A DNA stretch of 44,177 bases from Gammaproteobacteria bacterium (GTDB lineage Bacteria > Pseudomonadota > Gammaproteobacteria > JAJDOJ01). The position numbers and the translations under genes are program-made. The notes beneath the pieces are model-generated. The model had not been told where the DNA came from. It saw only the letters and a program-made list of their open reading frames with translations, and did no database searches. The number at the start of each line of letters is the position of its first letter. The stretch's first letter is position 1. This document shows, piece by piece, positions 35,629-44,029 of the stretch. The stretch covers positions 1-44,177 of the forward strand of contig JALSSO010000096.1 in assembly GCA_026984215.1 (NCBI GenBank), given 5' to 3'.

Positions 35629-36133
35629 GGCACACGAGGGCCATCCCGGCGCCTACGAGCGCATCCAGTCCAAGACCAGCCTGGCCGAGATCCTGGAGAC
35701 CGCCTCGGAGTTCGAGCGCACCGCCCGCGACTTCTATCGGAATCTGGCCCCGCGGGTGGGCAAGAACATTCGCTGGCTGGTGGACGAGCTGGCCGCCGAG
35801 GAGCAGCGCCATTACGATCTGTTCCGGGAGCTGGCGCGCACGCCGGGGCTGGAGGCGCAGCTCGCCGAAGAGGTCAGGACCCCGCCCAGCAACACCCGTT
35901 TCTCGGATCACATCCACTTGCCGGAGCTGGGCGAGCACCCGGACGACCAGGCCATCCTGCAATACGCGCTGGGCCGGGAAAAGACGGCCATGGAGCAATA
36001 CCAGTCCCTGGCCGAGTCGGCCCCCGAGGGCCCCATCCGGGACCTGTTCGTCTTTCTCGCCAAGGAGGAGGCCGAGCACAAGCGCGAGCTGGAGAAGCTC
36101 TACTACGAAGTCGTGCACAGCGGCGGCGTGTGA
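35621..36133 (+). CDS. rubrerythrin/ferritin-like diiron protein
   Basis: The 170-residue four-helix protein has the diiron pattern: Glu in EFERTARDFY, EExxH in AEEQRHYDLF, Glu in GREKTAMEQY, and a second EExxH in KEEAEHKREL. There is no rubredoxin domain. Such proteins reduce peroxide or store and sense iron. It overlaps the fused flavoprotein gene by eight bases, so it belongs to the operon and may protect its oxygen-sensitive clusters or act as an electron acceptor; both are inference. Confidence 0.88.
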   Translation: MTEAHEGHPGAYERIQSKTSLAEILETASEFERTARDFYRNLAPRVGKNIRWLVDELAAEEQRHYDLFRELARTPGLEAQLAEEVRTPPSNTRFSDHIHLPELGEHPDDQAILQYALGREKTAMEQYQSLAESAPEGPIRDLFVFLAKEEAEHKRELEKLYYEVVHSGGV

Positions 36134-36168
36134 TCTGCGATCGTCCCCGCTCCCGCCGGACCCCGAGA

Positions 36169-36510
36169 TCTGTGGCATGGGCCGCGGGCAGGCTGCAGGC
36201 GGCGCGGCACGCGGTGGAACAGGCCGAACTCGACCTGCGCAACACCCTCGTGGTGGCGCCGTCGCGCGGGGTGATCACGGACCTGCGCGCCGACGTGGGC
36301 CGGTATGCGGCCGCGGGCCAGGCGGTCATGACCCTGGTGGCCATCCACGACGTGTGGATCAACGCCCAGTTCACGGAGAACAACTTGGGTCACTTGGCCA
36401 AGGGCGATCCGGTGGAGATCCTGCTCGACGTGTTGCCCGGGGAGGTGTAGCCGGGGCGGGTGCGCAGCATCGGTCTGGGCGTGGCCGCGGGCCAGCCACC
36501 TCCGACCGGC
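36169..36510 (+). pseudogene. HlyD/EmrA-type efflux adaptor fragment
   Basis: The frame reads AAGRLQAARHAVEQAELDLRN, then TLVVAPSRGVITDLRADVGRYA and VWINAQFTENNLGHLAKGDPVEILLDVLPGEV, then an in-frame TAG (36448-36450), then PGRVRSIGLGVAAGQPPPTG. These are the middle and C-terminal parts of an HlyD-type periplasmic adaptor. The N-terminal membrane segment and first half are missing, and the C-terminus runs into the next fragment. It is a decayed efflux gene directly after the rubrerythrin stop. Confidence 0.85.
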
Positions 36511-36512
36511 CC

Positions 36513-36953
36513 ATGGGGACCAGGGCCTTGGCCACGGTGTCGGTCGTGCTGCTCGTGGCGCTGGGTAGCGGTCTGGTACTGGCCCCCTTGCTGCTGCATC
36601 ATCCACTGGCGGGCTTCCTCCTGGCGGGGCTGGGCCTGTACCTGAGTTTCTATCTCACCGTGAATCTCGGCCAGGCCGTGCTTGGCGTCTTCCTGACCAT
36701 GGGTTTCACCCTGATCTCGGCGACGGGCATGGTGAGCGTGGATCTGGCCGAGGCAGTCATCCAATCGATGGTCCTGGGCCTGCTCGGCCCGGCGGTGCAG
36801 GACAGCGCCGTCGGCAGGGACGTCTACCAGTCCTTCGCGGTGCGCATGGGCCTGTTCGTGGCGCTCACCCTCTATGCCTGGGGCGCTCTGAGCTCCATGG
36901 AGTGGTGGCGGACCCGCCGCGCCAGCGCCATCGCCGGGAAGCCTCGGGCCTAG
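36513..36953 (+). pseudogene. truncated DUF2955 membrane protein
   Basis: The 146-residue frame starts MGTRALATVSVVLL and continues through PLAGFLLAGLGLYLSFYLTVN and GFTLISATGMVSVDLAEAVIQ, resembling the C-terminal half of DUF2955 transport proteins (usually about 340 residues), which are commonly encoded next to HlyD-type adaptors. Both neighbours' missing ends point to a deletion joining them. It could still be translated, but it lacks half the membrane domain. Its stop overlaps the convergent imuB stop by four bases. Confidence 0.7.
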
Positions 36954-38527
36954 CGTGTCACTGTCGGTGCAACCCCTCTCTCTGGGAGGGGAGGCGGGGC
37001 GAGCTGGGTGTCGTAGCCATGCAGATACCATCGCTTTCGGCGCAGATCGCGGAAGATCCACACGGTCAGTCCGTCGGTGTCCTTCGCCAGGTAGTAGTCC
37101 CGCGCCTGCTCGTCTCCGGCCCACCAGCCGGCCTCGATGCGTTCCGGTCCGCGGGTGCGGCGGAGGTGGCGGAGATGAAGCAGCGGGCGGGGTGCGGGCA
37201 GCAGCCAGAGGGGACGGGGTGCTCGGGGGCGGTAACGGGATGGTCCGGCGGCGGTCGCCTCGGGACGGGCGTCCGCGGGCCAGGCCGGGGTCTTCAGGGC
37301 GTTCGGGCCCAGGCGCGCCTCGACGCGTTCGAGGGTGGTGTCCCAGGGCTGCCCGGTCCGGGTCCGGGAGGTGAGGAGATCGAGGCTGCATGGTGAATCG
37401 GGTGGGACGGGCTCGGCTTCCAGGGCCAGACCGGTGACGGGGGCGGGCAGGCGCAGGCGCTCGAGCCGGATCTCCAGCAGGTCGGACAAGTGCGCGGCGT
37501 CGCGGGTGGGGCGGCGCGTGCCGAGGTGCAGGGCAGTGGGGGGACGGCGGGGATGACGCAGGGCCAGGGTCACCACCGATACGGCGGCCTGCCGCTGCGC
37601 CAGCCAAGCCATCAGGGCCTGCAGGAGCCGTTCGGCGGTCGGTAGGAGTGCGCGGCTCTCCTCGGTCTCCAGGGGGAGGTCGAGTGCATCGCGGTAGCGC
37701 GGCGGCGGGGTCCAGGGCTCCAGGGCCTCGGGCCGGTCGCCGCGCAGGCGGTCGAGCCACTCCGTGAGCGCGGGTCCGAAACGCCGGGCCAGGCCTGCGC
37801 GCGGCAGCCGCAGGAGTTCCCCCACGGTGCGGATGCCGCACTGGCGCAGCCGGCGCCGCTGGCGCTCGGGCAGGGGCGCCTCGGCCAGCGGGACCGCCCG
37901 CAGCGCGGCGAGCAGGGCCTGCCGGGTCTCCAGGACCGGCGCGTCGTCGCGCAGGCGGGCGAGCAGGCGGCCGGCCTCGGGTGCGGGCGCCACCGCCGTC
38001 CGGACCGCGTGGCCCTGCTCGCGCAATCCGTCCCGGACGGCCCGCACCAGGGCCACGGCGCCGCCGAACAGGGTGAGGCTGCCGCGGATCTCCAGGAGCA
38101 ACAGGCCGGGCGGTTCGGCCCGCACCCAGGGGGTGAAGCGGCCCGCCCAGGCGGCCAGTTCCAGCAGGCGGCGCTTCTCGTCCCCGGGTGCGCGCGGGGC
38201 GGTGGCAAGCCCCGGCCACAGCGCCAGGGCGGTGGCCCGGCTCATGCCCGGGTGGATACCCCGGCGCATGGCCCTTGCCGAGGCCGTGTGGATCACCGTC
38301 AGTCCCCCCCGGTATTCCAGCGTGGCGTCCACTGGCCCCAGCACCTCCAGGGCCAGGCGGGGCAGGTGCACGGCCAGCCAGAGCGGTCCAGCCGCCGCTG
38401 CGGCGGGCGCTGATTCGGGCCGCGACGGTTCGCCGCCGGCCGGAGTCCCGCGGCCCACCCCGGGCGTGGCGGGTGCCGGACCGGCCGGAGGGAGCGGAAG
38501 GGGGCGTTGCGGGGAGGCGCGGCTCAT
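36950..38527 (-). CDS. imuB: ImuB, inactive Y-family polymerase homolog
   Basis: The 525-residue Y-family-related protein acts in SOS mutagenesis with ImuA and DnaE2. It shows GPLWLAVHLPRLALE at about residue 50 (where active polymerases have catalytic Asp), RRGIHPGMSRATALAL, and GIRTVGELLRLPRAGLARRFG (helix-hairpin-helix), then the ImuB C-terminal motif GWWAGDEQARDYYLAKDTDG. The first 45 residues are Pro/Ala-rich. The start overlaps imuA by four bases. No dnaE2 follows; the locus instead runs into the efflux remnants. Confidence 0.92.
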   Translation of the reverse strand: MSRASPQRPLPLPPAGPAPATPGVGRGTPAGGEPSRPESAPAAAAAGPLWLAVHLPRLALEVLGPVDATLEYRGGLTVIHTASARAMRRGIHPGMSRATALALWPGLATAPRAPGDEKRRLLELAAWAGRFTPWVRAEPPGLLLLEIRGSLTLFGGAVALVRAVRDGLREQGHAVRTAVAPAPEAGRLLARLRDDAPVLETRQALLAALRAVPLAEAPLPERQRRRLRQCGIRTVGELLRLPRAGLARRFGPALTEWLDRLRGDRPEALEPWTPPPRYRDALDLPLETEESRALLPTAERLLQALMAWLAQRQAAVSVVTLALRHPRRPPTALHLGTRRPTRDAAHLSDLLEIRLERLRLPAPVTGLALEAEPVPPDSPCSLDLLTSRTRTGQPWDTTLERVEARLGPNALKTPAWPADARPEATAAGPSRYRPRAPRPLWLLPAPRPLLHLRHLRRTRGPERIEAGWWAGDEQARDYYLAKDTDGLTVWIFRDLRRKRWYLHGYDTQLAPPPLPERGVAPTVTR

Positions 38528-39165
38528 GGCAGGCGGACCCGGCGCGGCCCCAGGGCGCCGCGCAGCTTGACGAGTTCCACCTCCAGCCCGTGGTCCTCGG
38601 CGCGCACGCGCAGGCGCAAGGCGGCCGGCGAGGGTCGGGTCAGGTTCCCTACCCGGAACAGCACCCCGAGCCCTGTGTGGCGCGCCGCGGCCCATTGCAG
38701 GCGTCGCAGGGCGGTGTGGCTCGGCATCACCCGCACCCAGCCCAGCACCAGGGCGCAGTCGGCACAGCCCAGGAATTGCTCCATGGCCCAGAGCCGGTCC
38801 GTGTCCGAGTCCGCTTCCACCACCAGGATCCGCGTCGGGTCCACCTCCCAGGCCGCGAGCCCCGGGGCGTGTAAGCCGGCAGGGGGAGCCACCCACGCCG
38901 CCCGGGGCCGCGTCGCCAGACGGGTCGCCAGGGCCGGCAGGAACAGCTCCACTCCCACGTGGGGCTGGGGTGCGGCCGCCACCTCCACCAGGTTGCCCAG
39001 GGGCCAGCCCCCGCCCGGCAGGGCCCGGTCCAGGGGAGAGAAACCGGTGGGCACGCACTGCAGGCCCGCCGCAATGTCCTCCACGCCCCGCCAGAGCGGG
39101 ACCGGGGCGGAGCCGGTCGGGTCGCTGCAGCGCTCCGGAATGCGGGGTTGCCGGTGCATGTTCAT
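38524..39165 (-). CDS. imuA: ImuA, SOS translesion synthesis-associated protein
   Basis: The 213-residue RecA-like, ATPase-related protein has the ImuA pattern VPTGFSPLDRALPGGGWPLGNLVEV (about 38-62), a degenerate Walker A region, then RAAWVAPPAGLHAPGLAA and VMPSHTALRRLQWAAAR. It works with ImuB and an error-prone DnaE2 polymerase in damage-induced mutagenesis. It is preceded by a strong LexA box. The start may be at 39165 or two codons later. Confidence 0.9.
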   Translation of the reverse strand: MNMHRQPRIPERCSDPTGSAPVPLWRGVEDIAAGLQCVPTGFSPLDRALPGGGWPLGNLVEVAAAPQPHVGVELFLPALATRLATRPRAAWVAPPAGLHAPGLAAWEVDPTRILVVEADSDTDRLWAMEQFLGCADCALVLGWVRVMPSHTALRRLQWAAARHTGLGVLFRVGNLTRPSPAALRLRVRAEDHGLEVELVKLRGALGPRRVRLP

Positions 39166-39215
39166 GGGTCGGGTCCGTGTGACGGCGCTCTGGGTCTTGG
39201 GTCTCCCGCCAAATG

Positions 39216-39235
39216 ATCTGTATAAATATACAGTA
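39216..39235 (-). promoter_or_regulatory. LexA (SOS) box upstream of imuA
   Basis: On the minus strand, TACTGTATATTTATACAGAT contains CTGT-N8-ACAG with an AT-only centre, a near-perfect match to the gammaproteobacterial LexA consensus. It lies about 50 bases before the imuA start in an otherwise GC-rich gap, so imuAB should be DNA-damage inducible. Confidence 0.92.
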
Positions 39236-39278
39236 TATTGCCTTGCGAGGAATGGGGGCGTGCGGCGTGGCGCCGGAT

Positions 39279-39722
39279 TCAGGTCGGGGGATTGGTGTCC
39301 CGGGCGGGGGGTGCCGGCTCGTCCTGCAGCGCGGCGATGAGAGGACAGCCGGGCGCAGCGCCATGGGTGCGGCAGGCCTCCACCAGCTCGGCCAGCGCCC
39401 TCTCCATGCGCCGCAGCTCGGCGATGCGGCGGCGTACGTCGGCGAGTTTATCCGCGGCCAGGCGCCCGGCCTCGGGGCAATGCGTCCCATCGGCCAGTTG
39501 CAGGAGCCCGGCGATCTCCCGCAGCCGGAAGCCGAGCCCCTGGGCGGTCCGGATGAAGCGCACCCGTGCCACGTCGTCCGATCCATAGCGCCGCACGCCG
39601 CCGTAGGGGCGCGGCGGCTGGCGCAGCAGGCCCTTGCGCTGATAGAAACGGATAGTCTCCACGTGCACGCCGGCGGCGCGGGCCAGGGTACCGATGGTGA
39701 AACCCTCTTCGCGGGTGGGCAT
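39279..39722 (-). CDS. merR: Hg(II)-responsive MerR transcription regulator
   Basis: The 147-residue MerR protein has the N-terminal helix-turn-helix ([26 protein letters not shown], two adjoining parts) and [14 protein letters not shown]. The metal site has three cysteines, at 82 (GTHCPEAG), 117 (EACRTHG) and 126 (GCPLIAAL), the same numbers as the Hg-binding cysteines of Tn501 MerR. It should bend operator DNA and activate a mer promoter on binding Hg2+. No merT, merP or merA is present in the window, so it is an orphan here. It is divergent from the HNH gene. Confidence 0.92.
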   Translation of the reverse strand: MPTREEGFTIGTLARAAGVHVETIRFYQRKGLLRQPPRPYGGVRRYGSDDVARVRFIRTAQGLGFRLREIAGLLQLADGTHCPEAGRLAADKLADVRRRIAELRRMERALAELVEACRTHGAAPGCPLIAALQDEPAPPARDTNPPT

Positions 39723-39741
39723 GTGGCGAGGCTCCCACAAT

Positions 39742-39760
39742 GTATCTCGTTCAAGGATAC
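39742..39760 (-). promoter_or_regulatory. candidate MerR operator dyad
   Basis: GTATC, nine bases, GATAC, a perfect 5-bp dyad 20 bases upstream of merR. MerR sites are dyads lying between -35 and -10 boxes 19-20 bases apart, so length and position fit. The half-sites do not match the classical GTAC arms exactly, and flanking promoter boxes are poor. Confidence 0.4.
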
Positions 39761-39855
39761 GCCGGCCCGCGGCGGTCTGCAGGAGCACGGGAACGAACCG
39801 ATGCAAGCGCGTGATTTGCCTACAGGCCCCGCCCCGGCTACCATCGGCGGCGGCC

Positions 39856-40452
39856 ATGGAGCGACAAGACCTCCATCTGCGGGTCCTCCGAACCGACGTG
39901 GCCGGCATGCCCCTGGAATGGATCGGATACCAGGATGCCGTGCGCCTCTACCACGCCGGACAGGTGGCCTATACCTGCGGCAGCCTGCTCTACCGCATCC
40001 GCGGGGGGGTGAACGCCCGCACCGGGCGACGCAGCGTGATCGAGGTCAACTCCATCGTCGCCACGCACGGGGTGCGCCCGGCCCTGCACGAGGACTACGT
40101 CCCGCCCCTGCACAATGCCGCGTTGTTCCGGCGCGACGCGCATCTGTGCCTGTATTGTGGCGAACGTTTCCCCGCCTCGCAGCTCTCGCGCGATCATGTC
40201 ACCCCGGTGAGCCGCGGCGGCAGCGACACCTGGAACAACGTGGTCACGGCTTGCAAGCGCTGCAACCACCACAAGGGGGGGCGGACCCCCGAGGAAGCCG
40301 GCATGACGCTGCTGGCCATACCGTTCACGCCCAGCCACGCCGAGTACGTCTATCTGCAGGGCCACCGGGTGCTGGCTGATCAGATGCAGTTTCTGCTCGC
40401 TCACTTCCCCCGCTCCAGCCCGCTGCACCAGCGGTTGCGGCGCGCCCTCTGA
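39856..40452 (+). CDS. HNH endonuclease
   Basis: The 198-residue protein has an HNH nuclease domain: [20 protein letters not shown] (first CxxC and catalytic His), [20 protein letters not shown] (Asn and second CxxC), then [13 protein letters not shown]. The N-terminal 90 residues are typical of small chromosomal HNH proteins ([12 protein letters not shown]). It may act in DNA repair or be a domesticated mobile nuclease. There is no intron or restriction partner nearby. A hairpin GCGCCCT-CTG-AGGGCGC (40442-40458) spans its stop codon. Confidence 0.9.
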   Translation: MERQDLHLRVLRTDVAGMPLEWIGYQDAVRLYHAGQVAYTCGSLLYRIRGGVNARTGRRSVIEVNSIVATHGVRPALHEDYVPPLHNAALFRRDAHLCLYCGERFPASQLSRDHVTPVSRGGSDTWNNVVTACKRCNHHKGGRTPEEAGMTLLAIPFTPSHAEYVYLQGHRVLADQMQFLLAHFPRSSPLHQRLRRAL

Positions 40453-40805
40453 GGGCGCCCTCCACGCCCTGCAGGATGGGTGCTCTGCTTCGAATCCGCT
40501 GATCCACTCCACTGCCGGGCCGCCCTGCGTCCGGCCGGGCCGGGTGCCCGTATGGAAGGACACGCCCCGCCACGCGATGCGCGCCCATGGATCCCGGTCT
40601 GCAATCGTTTCTCCTGGCCTCCCTGGAGCTGTTGTCGGCCCTGTTCCCGTCGCCGTGCCAGGAATAGCGTAGCGGGGAGCACGTATCGGTCTTCGCCGGG
40701 AGTGTGCTGTCGTCGGCGGGTTGCATCGGTACAATGCGCGTTCACATGCCGCGGCTCCCCGCGGGGTCGTGGTGCGGCGCAAGCCCAGCGGGAGCTCATC
40801 GAACG
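40453..40805 (+). other. gene-free stretch before the ROK kinase
   Basis: No convincing gene is seen. It contains the right arm of the HNH stop-codon hairpin and a possible -10 box TACAAT (40730-40735) about 70 bases before the kinase start, without a good -35. GGGAG lies about 16 bases before the ATG at 40806. Confidence 0.5.
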
Positions 40806-41741
40806 ATGCAGGCGAAGACCCCCTTGCGCATTGGCGTGGACCTCGGCGGGACCAAGATCGAGGTGATCGCCCTGGATCCGGCGGGCCGTGTGCTGCTCAG
40901 GCACCGGATCGCCACGCCCAGGGACGACTACGAGGCCACGCTCATGGCCATTGCCGGGCTGGTGGAGGAGGTGGAAGCGGAGCTGGGTGTGCGCGGCGCG
41001 GTGGGCATCGGCACGCCGGGAGCGGTCTCGCCGTTCACCGGGCTGCTGCGCAATGCCAATTCCACCTGGCTCAATGGTCGGCCTCTGCACCGCGACCTGG
41101 AGCGTGTCCTGGGCCGGACGGTGGCCATGGCCAACGACGCCAACTGTTTCGCGCTCTCCGAGGCCACGGACGGCGCCGGCGAAGGCGCCTCGGTGGTCTT
41201 CGGGGTGATCGTGGGCACCGGCGTGGGCGGCGGCATCGTGGTCCATGGGCGCGTGCTCACCGGGGCCCACGCCATCGCTGGGGAGTGGGGCCACAATCCG
41301 TTGCCCTGGCCGCGTGAGGATGAGTTCCCCGGCCCGGAATGCTACTGCGGCCGGCGGGGCTGCATCGAAACCTGGCTGTCGGGCCCCGGCATGGCCCGGG
41401 AGTTCCGGGAACGGACCGGTCGTGGGCTGGAGCCGCCCGGGATCGTCGATGCCGCCGCGCGCGGGGACCGCGAGGCGGAGGCGGCCCTGGCGCGTTACGA
41501 GGACCGCATGGCTCGCGCCCTGGCCCACGTCATCAATGTGCTGGATCCAGAGGTCGTCGTCCTGGGGGGCGGGATGTCCAACATCGGGCGGCTGTACGAG
41601 CGCGTGCCTCGGCAATGGGGGGCATACGTCTTCTCGGATCGCGTGCGGACCCGCCTGCTGCCCCCGGAGCACGGAGACTCCAGCGGCGTGCGCGGAGCGG
41701 CATGGCTGGCGGCCGATACTTCACAGGAGGAACCCGGATGA
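40806..41741 (+). CDS. ROK family sugar kinase (fructokinase-like)
   Basis: The 311-residue cytoplasmic kinase phosphorylates a hexose with ATP. IGVDLGGTKIEVIAL is the phosphate-binding start; ANDANCFALSEA and VIVGTGVGGGIVV are the ROK motifs. The zinc site is GHNPLP...CYCGRRGC. It resembles E. coli Mak-type fructokinases; the exact sugar is uncertain. Translation is coupled to the next gene by an ATGA overlap. Confidence 0.92.
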   Translation: MQAKTPLRIGVDLGGTKIEVIALDPAGRVLLRHRIATPRDDYEATLMAIAGLVEEVEAELGVRGAVGIGTPGAVSPFTGLLRNANSTWLNGRPLHRDLERVLGRTVAMANDANCFALSEATDGAGEGASVVFGVIVGTGVGGGIVVHGRVLTGAHAIAGEWGHNPLPWPREDEFPGPECYCGRRGCIETWLSGPGMAREFRERTGRGLEPPGIVDAAARGDREAEAALARYEDRMARALAHVINVLDPEVVVLGGGMSNIGRLYERVPRQWGAYVFSDRVRTRLLPPEHGDSSGVRGAAWLAADTSQEEPG

Positions 41742-43957
41742 GCAACGGCAGGCGTTTTCACATCTTGGGTGGTATGTTTTTGGTGGCCGTGCTGGGCCTT
41801 GCGGGGTGTGGCGGTGGAGGCGGGTCGGGTTCGGATCCGCAGCCACCGGTGCCCGAGCCACCAACGCCAGAGCCACCAACGCCCGAGCCACCAACGCCCG
41901 AGCCGCCAACGCCCGAGCCGCCGCGGACGCCGGTCCCCGCGGCGTGGACGCCGGCCAATCCGGGCGGAGGCGGGGCGTTTTCCAACGTGGCGGTGGGGCC
42001 GGGAGGCGAGCCGCTGGTGGTAGCGACGGATTTGTCCGGTGTGGCGATCAGCCACGACGCCGGCCGAAGCTGGCGGGTGGCCGGCGCCTTCGCCGGGCTC
42101 GACGTCACGCACGTGGCCGCGGTGGCGGTGGACGGCGCGGATCCCCGGCGCATCTATGCGGGCACCGAGGACGGCTTGTACGTGTCCGCGGACGGGGGCG
42201 GACGGTTCGCGCGCCTGGGGCTGGACGGCTACGTGAGCGCGGTGGCCGCCCAGGGCGGGCGGGTTTACGCCGCAGCGCAGCCGTCGTTCGACGTGGCTGG
42301 GGGCGCCCTGTACGTGAGCGCCGACGCGGGCGGCTCTTGGGAACGGGTTGCGCTGCCACCCGGACGTTACGTGGTGGCCGTCAAGCCCGCAATGGGTGGG
42401 GACGACCGGGCGCTGGTGCTCACCGGCGCCGGAAGGTTCACGGAGGGGCCGGCCGAGCTGTACCTCTACGAGGGCGGCGCGTTGCGCAGGATCGCACCGG
42501 ATCTAGAGCGGATCGTGGACGCCGCCTTCGACCCCGCCGATTCCTCGGTGATCTGGGCGACCACCGACGACGCCGACACGGATCATCCCGGTTGGCTGTG
42601 GCGCGGCGGGGACGGGGTGCGCTGGGAGCGCGTGGCGCCCCGTGGCGGGGTGCTGTGGCTCCCGGCGGCCAACCCGCACACCTTGCGCCTCATCGATCCC
42701 CGCCATCAGTTTCCCTGGGATCCGCGCAATGGGACCTGGGAGTCCGCCGACGGGGGCGGGAGCTGGCGGCATGTGGCCGGGGTGGAAGACTGGCATAAGG
42801 GATGGTCGCGGGTCTACTGGGCCTATACGGACGGCTTCGGCGGGCCCGTGCCCAGCCTCGCCTTCGATCCGACCGATCCCGACCGCGCACTCTGGGTCAA
42901 TGCCCAGTGGGCCTATCAGAGCACGGATGGCGGACGGACCTTTCGCCCCGTGTTCACCGACGAGGTGCGCCCGGGCTGGTGGCGCTCGCGCGGCCTGGAC
43001 AACGTGGTGGTGGCGGACATCGCCCTGGACGCGGACGGCCAGGCGATCTATGCGGGCTACTGGGATCTCGGTTGCTTTCGCAGCCTCGACGGCGGGGCCT
43101 CCTGGGCCAACTGCAACACGTTGGAGTACAGCGGCGATTGGGAGGGCTACGGGGGTTTCGCCGGCACGGTCGCCGCCGACCCCGAGCGCCCCGGCGTCGT
43201 GTGGGCGGCGCACGCACAGGACTGGGCCTCGCCCGCGGTGCTGCTGCGCTCGACCGATCACGGGGCGAGCTGGACCAAGGCCGCCGGATTGCCCAGTGGA
43301 AGGGCGGACCTGCTTGGGCTGGCGGTGAATCCGGCCAGCCCCCGCCACGCCCGTGAGCTCTTGGTCACCCATGACGGCGACGTCTACGGCAGCGTGGACG
43401 ACGGGCTCACTTGGGCCCTGGCGTTCGCCTGTGGAGGTTGCCGGGTGACGGCCTTCGGGCCGGACGGGACGGCCTACGCGGGCGGGGAAGCCGGACTGTG
43501 GCGTCGGGGTCCCTCGGGCTGGATGCGCGTGGCCGGTGATTGGGGGGGCGCGGTGACCGGTCCTCCCTGGACCGGTGAGTGGCGTGGCGTGGTCGCCATC
43601 GAGCCGGTGGGTGAACGCACGCTGTGGGTGGCGGTGCTGGGTGCCGGCGGTGGGGTGTACCGCAGCGGTGATGGGGAGGCCTGGGAACGGGTGCTGGCCG
43701 GCCCGTTCTACCGCGACGTGACGGTCGATCCGCGCCGGCCGGATATCGTCTACGCCGCCTCGTCTTCCGCCTTGGAGCAGGGGGGCTACGACCCGCGTTC
43801 CCTGGGCTTGCAGGTGAGCGAGGACGGGGGACGCACCTGGCGCGTGCGCAACGAGGGGCTGGCGTGGCCGTTCGTCACCCAGGTGCGCGCGGGACAGGGA
43901 CGGGTGGTGCTGGGCTCGCCCGGGGTCGGGGTGGCCGTGGGCGCTGAAGGCGGGTGA
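41738..43957 (+). CDS. BNR/propeller-repeat lipoprotein with Pro-rich linker
   Basis: The 739-residue protein has lipobox VLGLAGC (C24), then a (PEPPT)n linker at about 39-63. The rest is a repeated propeller: units such as DGLYVSADGGGRF, GALYVSADAGGSWERV, YQSTDGGRTFRPVF and LLRSTDHGASWTKA, the sialidase/Vps10/photosystem-stability type of Asp-box repeat. It is probably anchored to the outer membrane or cell surface. No catalytic residues could be identified. AGGAGGAA precedes the start. The coupling to a sugar kinase suggests carbohydrate binding or processing, but that is inference. Confidence 0.85.
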   Translation: MSNGRRFHILGGMFLVAVLGLAGCGGGGGSGSDPQPPVPEPPTPEPPTPEPPTPEPPTPEPPRTPVPAAWTPANPGGGGAFSNVAVGPGGEPLVVATDLSGVAISHDAGRSWRVAGAFAGLDVTHVAAVAVDGADPRRIYAGTEDGLYVSADGGGRFARLGLDGYVSAVAAQGGRVYAAAQPSFDVAGGALYVSADAGGSWERVALPPGRYVVAVKPAMGGDDRALVLTGAGRFTEGPAELYLYEGGALRRIAPDLERIVDAAFDPADSSVIWATTDDADTDHPGWLWRGGDGVRWERVAPRGGVLWLPAANPHTLRLIDPRHQFPWDPRNGTWESADGGGSWRHVAGVEDWHKGWSRVYWAYTDGFGGPVPSLAFDPTDPDRALWVNAQWAYQSTDGGRTFRPVFTDEVRPGWWRSRGLDNVVVADIALDADGQAIYAGYWDLGCFRSLDGGASWANCNTLEYSGDWEGYGGFAGTVAADPERPGVVWAAHAQDWASPAVLLRSTDHGASWTKAAGLPSGRADLLGLAVNPASPRHARELLVTHDGDVYGSVDDGLTWALAFACGGCRVTAFGPDGTAYAGGEAGLWRRGPSGWMRVAGDWGGAVTGPPWTGEWRGVVAIEPVGERTLWVAVLGAGGGVYRSGDGEAWERVLAGPFYRDVTVDPRRPDIVYAASSSALEQGGYDPRSLGLQVSEDGGRTWRVRNEGLAWPFVTQVRAGQGRVVLGSPGVGVAVGAEGG
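41852..41923 (+). repeat. 15-bp tandem repeat encoding PEPPT
   Basis: Nearly five copies of a 15-bp unit (CCCGAGCCACCAACG) encode the Pro-rich linker of the lipoprotein. Copies differ by single bases, so the array may vary in length without a frameshift. Confidence 0.9.
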
Positions 43958-43958
43958 T

Positions 43959-43988
43959 TTGAACCCCCGGGGGCCTCTGGGGTAGACT
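43959..43988 (+). promoter_or_regulatory. candidate promoter of the DsrE2 gene
   Basis: TTGAAC (43959-43964), an 18-base spacer containing the palindrome CCCCCGGGGG, and TAGACT (43983-43988). It begins right after the lipoprotein stop and lies 42 bases before the next start. Confidence 0.5.
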
Positions 43989-44029
43989 TGTCATACGACT
44001 GTCTTTCTCCAACAGAGGAGCATACTGTC

